A stretch of DNA of 28,376 bases, taken from positions 1-28,376 of the forward strand of contig DATLQT010000089.1 in NCBI GenBank assembly GCA_035535055.1, given 5' to 3'. The position numbers and the translations under genes are program-made. The notes beneath the pieces are model-generated. The model saw nothing but the letters and a program-made list of their open reading frames with translations. It did no database searches and was not told where the DNA came from. Shown piece by piece: positions 8,802-15,664 of the stretch (its first letter is position 1; every line of letters starts with the position of its first letter). This stretch comes from UBA6019 sp035535055. Lineage in GTDB: Bacteria; Chloroflexota; Dormibacteria; Dormibacterales; Dormibacteraceae.

Positions 8802-9660
8802 ATGGCGAGACCGCTGCGCTTTGGGATCTGAACCGACCAGAACCTCAGCTGGGCCTGGAGCGCTGGAGGCGGTTCGAGGAGCTCGGGTTCGACAGCGCCT
8901 GGGGCTGCGAGCACTGGGCCCAGCCCAGCCGCCCGACCGGCCCCTACTTCGAGGCCTGGACGCTCCTCGCCGCCCTCGCGGCGGGGACAGAGCGGATCCG
9001 GATCGGCTGCCTCGTCAGCTCGAACACGTTCCGCCACCCGGCGTGGCTCGCCAAGGAGGCGGCAACGGTCGACCACATCTCAAACAGCCGGCTGGAACTG
9101 GGATTCGGGGCCGGCCGGTATGCGCCCGAGCACGAGATGCTGGGCATCCCCTTCCCGGAACCGAGGGAGCTCGTCGACCGCTTCGAGGAGGCGGTCGAGG
9201 TCATCGACCTCCTGCTCCGCAACGAGGTCACCAGCTTCCAGGGTCGCCACTACCAGCTGACCGAGGCCTCCTTCCGGCCGGGGCGGGTGCAGCGCCCGCG
9301 CCCGCCGCTCACCCTCGGCGCGCACGGCCCCGGTTGCTCGGCATCGTCGCGCGCAAGGCGGACAGCTGGAATTCTTTCGGCACCCTGGATCAGATCCGGG
9401 AGCGGAACGCCATCCTCGACGGGCACTGCGACCGGATCGGCCGCGACCCCCGAGCGGTCCTGCGCTCGCTCTATTACTGGACGGCGCGCGCCGACGACGA
9501 CTGCTGGGCCTCGCTCGGCGCCTTCCACGAGATGGTCGGGCGCCATCGCGAGGCCGGGATCGAAGAGTTCGTCATCGACATGCCTCGGGAGGGCCAGGAG
9601 GCGGTGCTGGAGAAGGTGGCCGCCGACCTCCCGCGCCTGCGCGCGCTAACCTCCGCCTGA
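8802..9660 (+). pseudogene. Luciferase-like (LLM) flavin/F420 monooxygenase with a nonsense codon and two frameshifts
   Basis: Reading across three frames gives a recognisable luciferase-like monooxygenase of about 285 residues. It begins MARPLRFGI at ATG 8802, then TGA at 8829-8831 where Trp (TGG) is expected before TDQNLSW. One base is lost near 8845-8855, after which LERWRRFEELGFDSAW and LGFGAGRYAPEHEMLGIPFPEP follow. A second base is lost in the C-run near 9335 (TLGAHGP then LLGIVARKADSWNSFGT), and the C-terminus is in the third frame. Each lesion can be repaired by one base. Three lesions in one gene suggest true decay more than error. The stop lies one base before the aminotransferase ATG. 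Confidence 0.85.
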
Positions 9661-9661
9661 C

Positions 9662-10609
9662 ATGAACCCCGCCAACACCTGGATGAACGGCCGCGTCACG
9701 CCCTGGGCGGAGAGCCAGGTCCACGTCGCCAGCGACGCCATGCTCCGCGGAGCGAGCGTTTTCGAGGGGATCCGCGCCTACCGCTCGGCGGGCGGCGACG
9801 ACCTGCTCCTCTTTCGGCTCGAGGAACACTTCCAGCGCCTCTTCGGCGGCTCGATGCGGGTGTTGCGGATGCGCATCCGCCACTCGGTCGAGGAGCTGAC
9901 CGGCGGAATCATCGACCTGCTCCATGCCAACGAGGTCCGCGATGACGCCCATATTCGCGTCGTGGCCTATTTCGACGTCCTCGACGACCTCGTGGCCGGC
10001 GGCTCCGCCGGCGCCGCCGAGGAGGACCCCACCGGCGTCTACATGCTGGCCTTCCCCAAGGCCCCGAACCCGCGGCTCAAAACGGGCGTCCGCTGCAACG
10101 TCAGCGCCTGGCGCCGGCCGTCCGACAACTCGATCTCCCCGCGGGTGAAGGCGAGCGCCAATTACCTGAACAGCCGTCTCGCGTCGGTTGACGCCAAGCT
10201 CAAGGGCTTCGACATCCCGGTGATGCTCAATGAGCGCGGCCAGGTCTCCGAGGGGCCCGGCCAGAACATCTTCCTGGTTCGCCGGGGCGCAGTGGTCACG
10301 CCTCGCCTCACCGACAACATCCTGGAGGGGATCACCCGGGACACGGTCCTAGGCGTCGCCCGCGAGCTGGGACTGAGCGTGGAGGAGCGGGAGGTCGATT
10401 TCACCGAGCTCTACGTGGCGGAGGAGCTCTTCTTCGCCGGCACCAACATGGAGGTGATGCCGATCGCGGAGATCGACTCCTACCGGGTGGGCGAGGGGCA
10501 GATCGGGCGCGTCACCGAACGGATCCAGGAGCGTTACTTCGAGCTCGTCCGGGGCGGCGCGCCCTCCGACTGGCTGACCTCGGTCTACCGCAGCCGGATC
10601 ACCGTCTGA
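9662..10609 (+). CDS. ilvE: Branched-chain amino acid aminotransferase-like PLP enzyme (fold type IV)
   Basis: This 315-residue protein transfers amino groups between branched-chain amino acids and 2-oxoglutarate if it follows the IlvE group. The PLP Lys is in SPRVKASANYLNSRLA (Lys163). The Glu of SEGPGQNIFLV and the phosphate loop around LEGITRDTV are present, and the N-terminal block LRGASVFEGIRAY is typical. Length is normal for IlvE. D-amino-acid transaminase or 4-amino-4-deoxychorismate lyase are less likely, because they are shorter and lack this N-terminal block. It starts one base after the broken monooxygenase gene, so the two probably shared a transcript. Confidence 0.9.
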   Translation: MNPANTWMNGRVTPWAESQVHVASDAMLRGASVFEGIRAYRSAGGDDLLLFRLEEHFQRLFGGSMRVLRMRIRHSVEELTGGIIDLLHANEVRDDAHIRVVAYFDVLDDLVAGGSAGAAEEDPTGVYMLAFPKAPNPRLKTGVRCNVSAWRRPSDNSISPRVKASANYLNSRLASVDAKLKGFDIPVMLNERGQVSEGPGQNIFLVRRGAVVTPRLTDNILEGITRDTVLGVARELGLSVEEREVDFTELYVAEELFFAGTNMEVMPIAEIDSYRVGEGQIGRVTERIQERYFELVRGGAPSDWLTSVYRSRITV

Positions 10610-10624
10610 AGGGCGCCGCGAGGC

Positions 10625-10661
10625 GCAAGCCGAGGCCAGGCCGCGAGGCCAGGAGGCTTGC
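10625..10661 (+). terminator. Possible terminator hairpin after the aminotransferase gene
   Basis: The outer arms GCAAGCC (10625-10631) and GGCTTGC (10655-10661) are exact complements, and the interior has several GGCC repeats that can pair further. It lies 16 bases past the stop. No T-run follows, so Rho-independent action is uncertain. Confidence 0.4.
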
Positions 10662-10797
10662 TGCTACGCGAACGAGTCCAAGGTCCTTCCGCTGACCAGC
10701 TGGGTGATCACCGAAATTGACTGCAGGGTGGACGTGAAACCTCTCTGCGCTTGCGCTCGTCGGGGGCTATGCCGACAGCCGGCCACTGCCACCGTGG

Positions 10798-10830
10798 GAG
10801 CTGGCGGCCTGGATCGAAGGCCGCCAGCTC
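10798..10830. terminator. Perfect 12-bp hairpin between convergent genes
   Basis: GAGCTGGCGGCC (10798-10809) pairs exactly with GGCCGCCAGCTC (10819-10830) around a 9-base loop. It lies between the plus-strand aminotransferase and the minus-strand small membrane protein, where a bidirectional transcription stop is expected. There is no T-tract on either side, so it could also be an RNA 3'-end stabiliser. The rest of 10610-10864 holds no gene that I can support. Confidence 0.5.
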
Positions 10831-10864
10831 TGAAGGAATCGCGGCGCGCGGCCGCGAAGCGCTA

Positions 10865-11023
10865 CTAGTACGTCGTCCTGCGACCGCGGAAAAGGCCGAC
10901 AAGCCAGAGGATCGCCAGCACAACGATGCCGATCCAAAGCAGGTTGACCAAGGCGCCGGTGGCGTGGAACAAAAGCCACAGAACGAAGAGGACGACTGCC
11001 GCCACGATGAGTAGATGGACCAT
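10865..11023 (-). CDS. Tiny hydrophobic membrane protein (52 residues)
   Basis: This short gene begins MVHLLIVAAVVLFVLWLLFH and ends GLFRGRRTTY. It is nearly all hydrophobic: one helix (residues 3-20), a turn (HATGAL), a second helix (26-45) and a positive tail. A GGAGG motif (11037-11041) lies 13 bases upstream of ATG 11023, a little far. The layout resembles the lmo0937/DUF5670 type of small membrane proteins often linked to stress. It lies 68 bases downstream of the ECF42-type sigma gene on the same strand, with a palindrome between. Function is unknown. Confidence 0.7.
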   Translation of the reverse strand: MVHLLIVAAVVLFVLWLLFHATGALVNLLWIGIVVLAILWLVGLFRGRRTTY

Positions 11024-11062
11024 CTTTCGGAATTCACCTCCTGTGTGCTCAGCCAGAGCTTA

Positions 11063-11083
11063 TCTGATAGACATGCTATCAGA
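11063..11083. promoter_or_regulatory. Inverted repeat upstream of the small membrane protein (candidate operator)
   Basis: TCTGATAG (11063-11070) and CTATCAGA (11076-11083) form a perfect 8-bp inverted repeat with a 5-base spacer. It lies 40-60 bases before ATG 11023 in a locally AT-rich patch, as expected for a dimeric repressor site over a promoter. On the minus strand a G-U and two A-U pairs could extend it into an RNA hairpin after the sigma-factor gene. No T-run follows, so I favour an operator. Confidence 0.5.
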
Positions 11084-11091
11084 CAAACTCT

Positions 11092-12312
11092 CTAGTCGAG
11101 TAATCTCTGGCGGAGCAGTTCCCGCTCGGCAGGATTGCGCGTCAGGCCGAGCGCGGCACCGTCCTCGGCCCGAGCCTCGGACGGCCGGCCGAGGTCGCGG
11201 AGGAGCTCGGCCCGGGTGGCGTGGAGGAGGTGGTAGCTCTCAAGCTCGCCGGCGACCGCGTCCACCTCTGCCAGCGCCGGCCCCGGGCCCTCCAGGTGGC
11301 GTAGCGCGATCGCGCGGTTGAGCCGCACCACCGGCGAAGGCTGGTGGGCGAGCAGTAGGGAATAGAGCGCCACGATCTCCTCCCAGTCGATCTCCTCCCA
11401 GGAGGGCGCCTCGCTATGGAGCGCGGCGATCGCCGCCTGGATCTGGTACGGCCCTGGCCGACCGAGCTCCCCGGCCTCTACGATCAGCCGGCCGGCGGCG
11501 GCGATCGCCCGCCGGTCCCAGGTGCTCCGGTCCTGGTCCCGAAGAAGGATCAAACGGCCATCGGCGTCGAAGCGGCTGCCCGCACGGGCGAGGTGCAGGC
11601 GCATCAGCGCCAGCAGGCCAATCGCCTCCGGCTCGCCGGGGAGCAGGCGCACCAGCAGGCTCGCCAGCCACTCGGCGTCGACGGCGAGGTCGCGGCGGTC
11701 GGGCGCCGGGCCTCCGCTGGCCAGGTAGCCCTCGTTGAAGAGCAGGTAGAGGACGGCCAGCACCTCGGCCAGCCGGCCGCCGAGCTCCTCGCGGGTCGGC
11801 ACCCGGTAGGGGATCCCCGACTCGACGATCTTGCGCTTGGCGCGGACGATCCGCTGCGCCATCGCCGCCTCGCCGGCGAGGAAGGCCCGGGCGATCTCGG
11901 CCGTGGTGAGCCCGCAGACGGCGCGCAGGGTGAGTGCCAGCTGCGCCTCCCGCGCGAGCGCGGGGTGGCAGCAGGTGAAGATCAGCCGCAGCCGGTCGTC
12001 CGGTTCGGTGGCGGCCGGCGCCTCCGACGCGGCGAGGAGCACCAGCTTGTCCCGGTAGCGCGCCTCCCGGCGGATCCGGTCGATCGCCTTGCGGCGCGAG
12101 GTCGTGGTCAGCCAGGCGGCGGGGCGGGCGGGGATGCCGGTGACCGGCCAGGTGACGATCGCGCTGAGGACCGCCTCCTGGACCAGCTCCTCGGCGAGGT
12201 CGAAGTCGCCCAGGAAGCGAACCAGCCCCGCGACGAGGCGGCCCGTCTCCTCCCGGAACACCTGTGCGAGGGCCGCCTCCGAAGCGGAACTCGGCGGCGA
12301 GCCGGAGCTCAC
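11092..12312 (-). CDS. ECF sigma factor with long C-terminal extension (ECF42/DUF6596 type)
   Basis: This 406-residue protein begins with an ECF sigma-2 region (FLGDFDLAEELVQEAVLSAI, then TTTSRRKAIDRIRREARYRDKL). A sigma-4 region (LTLRAVCGLTTAEIARAFLAGEAAMAQRIVRAKRKI, about 127-163) follows. The long helical extension (LYLLFNEGYLASGGP onward, ending in TPR-like helices with LLHATRAELLRDLGRPSEA) is the hallmark of the ECF42 group, which lacks a classical anti-sigma factor; the extension is thought to control activity. The start overlaps the stop of the YCII/DGPF gene by four bases, the known partner arrangement. Its target genes are not evident here, although the small membrane protein downstream is a candidate. 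Confidence 0.92.
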   Translation of the reverse strand: MSSGSPPSSASEAALAQVFREETGRLVAGLVRFLGDFDLAEELVQEAVLSAIVTWPVTGIPARPAAWLTTTSRRKAIDRIRREARYRDKLVLLAASEAPAATEPDDRLRLIFTCCHPALAREAQLALTLRAVCGLTTAEIARAFLAGEAAMAQRIVRAKRKIVESGIPYRVPTREELGGRLAEVLAVLYLLFNEGYLASGGPAPDRRDLAVDAEWLASLLVRLLPGEPEAIGLLALMRLHLARAGSRFDADGRLILLRDQDRSTWDRRAIAAAGRLIVEAGELGRPGPYQIQAAIAALHSEAPSWEEIDWEEIVALYSLLLAHQPSPVVRLNRAIALRHLEGPGPALAEVDAVAGELESYHLLHATRAELLRDLGRPSEARAEDGAALGLTRNPAERELLRQRLLD

Positions 12313-12662
12313 ATGTGGTCGCTCTCGGCGACCAGCGGACGGATCTCGACCATCCCCTTGGCGGGCCAGGTCCGGGCCAGCTCGATAGCCTCGTCGAGGT
12401 CGGCCACGTCAACCAGCGCGAACCCGCCGACCGTCTCCTTGGCCTCGATGAAGGGCCCGTCGGTGACGACCGTCTTCTCGCCCTGGTGGCGGACGGTGGT
12501 GGCCGTCGCCGCCGGCTGCAACTCCTCGCCGCCGAAGATCTTCCCCGAGGCGCTGTGCTTGCCCCACCACTCGCCGATCCGGCCGTACATGGCGTTTCGC
12601 TCCGCCTCGGGCATGGTGTCCCAGCGGTCCTCGTTGCCGCAGAAGAGAAGGATGTACTTCAT
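12309..12662 (-). CDS. YCII/DGPF-domain protein, partner of the ECF42-type sigma factor
   Basis: This 117-residue protein begins MKYILLFCGNEDRW and contains the namesake VTDGPFIEAKETVGGFALVDVADLDEAIELA. YCII/DGPF proteins are small ferredoxin-like-fold proteins that are habitually encoded beside ECF42 sigma factors. GGAGGT lies 10 bases upstream of ATG 12662, so I reject the longer TTG 12680 form. ATGA overlap couples it to the sigma gene. Its biochemical role is not known; it may report a signal to the sigma factor's C-terminal extension (inference). Confidence 0.92.
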   Translation of the reverse strand: MKYILLFCGNEDRWDTMPEAERNAMYGRIGEWWGKHSASGKIFGGEELQPAATATTVRHQGEKTVVTDGPFIEAKETVGGFALVDVADLDEAIELARTWPAKGMVEIRPLVAESDHM

Positions 12663-12710
12663 GTCGCCGCTTACCTCCAATAGTCGGCCGCCGGTAGGCG
12701 CCCTCCAAAG

Positions 12711-14780
12711 CTACGACGAAGCGGCGGGGTCGAAATCGACCACCTCGTCCCCGGTGTAGGCGGCGGCCTGCATCCGGAAGAGCCGAGCGTAGCGGCCGTC
12801 GAGCCGCATCAGCTCCTCGTGGGTGCCCTCCTCGACCAGCCGTCCATGCTCCAAGAAGAGGATCCGGTCGGCGCGGCGGACGGTCGAGAAACGGTGCGAG
12901 ATGTAGACGGCGGTCTTGCCGGTGGTGAGCATCTTGAGCCGCTCGAAGAGGTCGTACTCAGCCTGCGCGTCGAGGGCCGCCGTGGGCTCGTCGAGGAGCA
13001 GGATCGGCGCCTCGCGCATGAAGGCGCGAGCGAGCGCCACCTTCTGCCATTCACCGCCGCTCAGGTTGACGCCGGCGTCGAACCACTTGCCGAGCGCGGT
13101 GTCGTAGCCCGCCGGGAGACTCGAGATCAGCTCGTCCGCGCCGCCCTGCCGGCCGGCGTGGACGATCGCGCCGCGGTCGTTCAGCTGCGGAAGGTCCCCG
13201 AGGCCGATGTTCTCGGCAGCCGTCGCCTGGTAGTCGACGTAGTCCTGGAACATGGCGCCGATCTGCCGCCGGAGCTCCTCCGGCTCGTAGTCACGGATGT
13301 CGTGCCCGTCGATCAGGATCCGGCCCTCGGTCGGGTCGTAAAGGCGGCAGATGAGCTTGAAGAGGGTGGTCTTCCCGGCCCCGTTCCGGCCGACGACGGC
13401 CATCGTCTCGCCCGGCTTGACGGTGAAGCTGAGGTCGGTCAGGGCCTTGGCCGTCGCCCCCGAATAGGCGAAGCTGACGTGCTCGAAGGTGATCTCTCCC
13501 CGCAGGGGCTGAGGGACGGCGACCGGCTCGGGCGGCACCGGCAGCTCCGACCGCACCTCGACCAGCTCGAAGAGGTTGCTCAGGTACAGGTTGTGCTCGT
13601 ACATGCCGGTGAAACCGGCGAGGATGCCCTGGATTGAGCTCTGGACCGACTGGGCGGCCGTGGTGTAGAGGGTCAGGTCGCCTAGGGTCAGGCGGCCGGC
13701 GATCGCCTGCAGGGCCACGTAGAGGTAGGTCGCCGAGGTGACCAGCGTGCTCAGGATGCCCCAGAGAAAGCCGACCGAGTAGCGGCGACTCACCTGCCGC
13801 GTCTGGGTGTTGTAGAAGGCCTCCGCGATCAGGTGGTAGCGATCGATGAAGTAGCCGCCGAGGCCGAACAGCTTGACCTCTTTGGCGAAGCTGTCAGTGG
13901 TGACCAGGGTGACCAGGTAGTTCATCCGCCGGAGCAGGCGCGAGCCCCAGCGCGCGATGTTGTAGCCGCGCCAGCCGTAGCGGGTGTCGGCGATGAAGGC
14001 CGGGATGGGCGAGAGCAGCGCGATCACCGCCAGCAGCGGGCTGACCGCCAGCAGGAGGGCGATCATGGTGAGGAAGGTCAGCGCGGTCTGGAGGAGGCCG
14101 AAGGCGGTCGAAATCATCATCACCGGCCGGCTGACCGAGTCGTTCTGCGCCCGGCGGAGGAGGTCGTAGGAGGCGGGGTCCTCGTAGAAGGCGAGGTCGA
14201 GGCCGGCGGCCTTCTCCATCACCATCAGCTGGATCGTCATCGTCACCGAGTTCTGGAGCAGCTGCTGGGCGATGTTCCGCACTGTCCCCAGCAGCGAGAT
14301 GACAGTGAAGATCGCCAGCTGGAGGATGGCCAGGAAGAGGATCGCATCGAAGCTCGTGTAGCTAGGCGTGTGGAAGGGTCCGAAGGCGAAGGGCGGGAGC
14401 CGGTCGGGCCGGTGGTAGGCGTGGATCCCGATCCCGGCCACCACCGCGTTGACCAAAAGCTTTGAGGTGTAGGCCGAGGCGGCCGGCATCAAGCCGGCGA
14501 GGACTGTCGCGACGAACATCGCCAGGGTCAGGCCGGGGCTGGCGTCCCAGACCAGCCGGACCACGCGGGGCAGGGCTGCCAGGGTCCCGGTCAGCGACTG
14601 CTTGAAGTTCAGCCAGCGCCCGCGGAGGTCCTTCGGACCCTCCTGCTCGGGCGGTTCCTCCAGCCCGGGATCGCCGGTGATGCCGCTGTTCGCGGGACCG
14701 GTGTCGGTCGCCGTACGCCGCCGGCGTCCGCCCCACATCCACATCGGCGGACCCCCGCCGCCGGGGCCCCCGTGCATCAT
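12711..14780 (-). CDS. ABC exporter, fused membrane and ATPase domains (type-I/MsbA-like half-transporter)
   Basis: This is a 689-residue half-transporter. Residues 1-20 are unusual: MMHGGPGGGGPPMWMWGG then an Arg run. The six-helix exporter domain spans about 75-360, including WDASPGLTLAMFVATVLAGL and ILFLAILQLAIFTVISLLG. The ATPase has Walker A GRNGAGKTTLFK (near 460), signature LSGGEWQKVALARAF (near 570), Walker B ILLLDEPTAALD (near 590) and the switch His in ISHRFSTV. It would work as a homodimer exporting lipid, peptide or drug. I place the start at ATG 14780, 7 bases after the enoyl-CoA hydratase stop; sequence upstream in this frame is a shadow of that gene. Confidence 0.92.
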   Translation of the reverse strand: MMHGGPGGGGPPMWMWGGRRRRTATDTGPANSGITGDPGLEEPPEQEGPKDLRGRWLNFKQSLTGTLAALPRVVRLVWDASPGLTLAMFVATVLAGLMPAASAYTSKLLVNAVVAGIGIHAYHRPDRLPPFAFGPFHTPSYTSFDAILFLAILQLAIFTVISLLGTVRNIAQQLLQNSVTMTIQLMVMEKAAGLDLAFYEDPASYDLLRRAQNDSVSRPVMMISTAFGLLQTALTFLTMIALLLAVSPLLAVIALLSPIPAFIADTRYGWRGYNIARWGSRLLRRMNYLVTLVTTDSFAKEVKLFGLGGYFIDRYHLIAEAFYNTQTRQVSRRYSVGFLWGILSTLVTSATYLYVALQAIAGRLTLGDLTLYTTAAQSVQSSIQGILAGFTGMYEHNLYLSNLFELVEVRSELPVPPEPVAVPQPLRGEITFEHVSFAYSGATAKALTDLSFTVKPGETMAVVGRNGAGKTTLFKLICRLYDPTEGRILIDGHDIRDYEPEELRRQIGAMFQDYVDYQATAAENIGLGDLPQLNDRGAIVHAGRQGGADELISSLPAGYDTALGKWFDAGVNLSGGEWQKVALARAFMREAPILLLDEPTAALDAQAEYDLFERLKMLTTGKTAVYISHRFSTVRRADRILFLEHGRLVEEGTHEELMRLDGRYARLFRMQAAAYTGDEVVDFDPAASS

Positions 14781-14787
14781 CGCCAAT

Positions 14788-15525
14788 TTAATTCGCGCGC
14801 CTACGCAGCGACCACATCTGGGGAGCCCGCTCGAGCTCCAGGGCTGCCGCCCAGCCGAGCGCCGGCGGCCCCAGCTCGAGCCGCATCGACGCCGCCGCTT
14901 GGCGGGCCAGCTCGGGGTCGGCTCCCGCCTGGCGGGCCAACTCGCGGGCCCTCGGTTCCACCTGTTCGGCGGGCAGCGACTCCCAGGCGAGCCCGATCTC
15001 GGCGGCGCGGCGCCCGTCGATCTCGACTCCGAAGAGTCCCAGGGCGGCCGCCGCGTCGCGGCCGACCAGGCGCCCGAGCAGGGCAAAGTGACCGCCGCCC
15101 GGGTGGATGCCGATTCTGGCGAAGCCGGTGATGATCCGCGCGTCATGGGCCATGACGCGGAGGTCGGTCGCGAGGGCCAGGTTGACGCCCGCGCCGACCG
15201 CCGCGCCGCGAACCGCGGCGATCGTCGGCGGCGCCAGCTCGCCGACCCGGGCGAAGGCGCGGTAGGTGCGACCGAGCCCCCGGTAATGCTCGTCCTTGGC
15301 CGGGTCGCGGCCGGCAGCCGCGAGCGAGTCGCGGTGGGCGCCGGCGCAGAAGCCTTCACCCTCGCCCTGGACCACCACCGCACCAACGGCCGGGTCGGCG
15401 TCGATCTCCTCGCAGGCCTGGAGCAACTCCTCGACCATCGCGGGGGTCAGGGCGTTGCGGCGCTCCGGTGCGGCGAGCGTCAGCACGGCCACCGCCCCAT
15501 CGCGTTCGAGGCGCACCTCACTCAC
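14788..15525 (-). CDS. Enoyl-CoA hydratase/isomerase family protein (crotonase fold)
   Basis: This 245-residue crotonase-fold protein has the CoA-binding start LTLAAPERRNALTPAMVEEL, GEGEGFCAGAHRDSLAA, and the oxyanion-hole block AAVRGAAVGAGVNLALATDLRVMAHDARI. GFARIGIHPGGGHFALLGRLVG replaces the usual catalytic Glu pattern (PExxLG), with His-Pro-Gly-Gly at that point. This suggests it may not be a standard hydratase but an isomerase, thioesterase or other crotonase activity. It starts at GTG 15525 and is followed 7 bases later by the ABC exporter on the same strand. Confidence 0.88.
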   Translation of the reverse strand: MSEVRLERDGAVAVLTLAAPERRNALTPAMVEELLQACEEIDADPAVGAVVVQGEGEGFCAGAHRDSLAAAGRDPAKDEHYRGLGRTYRAFARVGELAPPTIAAVRGAAVGAGVNLALATDLRVMAHDARIITGFARIGIHPGGGHFALLGRLVGRDAAAALGLFGVEIDGRRAAEIGLAWESLPAEQVEPRARELARQAGADPELARQAAASMRLELGPPALGWAAALELERAPQMWSLRRRAN

Positions 15526-15625
15526 CGCGCGCAGCTGTCTCTCTTCACCCAGGAAACCCTGTTTCGCGTTGAAACCGGCTCACCACCGATGCCCATTCCG
15601 GTGGGCTTCCAAACCACCGCCCACG

Positions 15626-15653
15626 GTCGGGCTGCCCGGGGTCACGGCCCGAC
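15626..15653 (-). terminator. Hairpin between the orphan kinase and the enoyl-CoA hydratase genes
   Basis: GTCGGGC (15626-15632) pairs with GCCCGAC (15647-15653), giving a 7-bp GC-rich stem just past the kinase stop on the minus strand. No T-run follows, so it is a weak terminator candidate. The rest of the 139-base gap 15526-15664 shows nothing more. Confidence 0.35.
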
Positions 15654-15664
15654 TTCGGCGTCTT

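Noticed and set aside
8829..8831. TGA read as tryptophan (recoding) in the monooxygenase
   Set aside because: TGA is the normal stop of many intact genes here (for example 2514-2516 and 18898-18900), and the same gene also carries two frameshifts.
12711..15386. Extending the ABC exporter upstream to 15386 (891 codons)
   Set aside because: The extra 200 residues are a shadow of the enoyl-CoA hydratase gene; real exporter sequence begins at ATG 14780.
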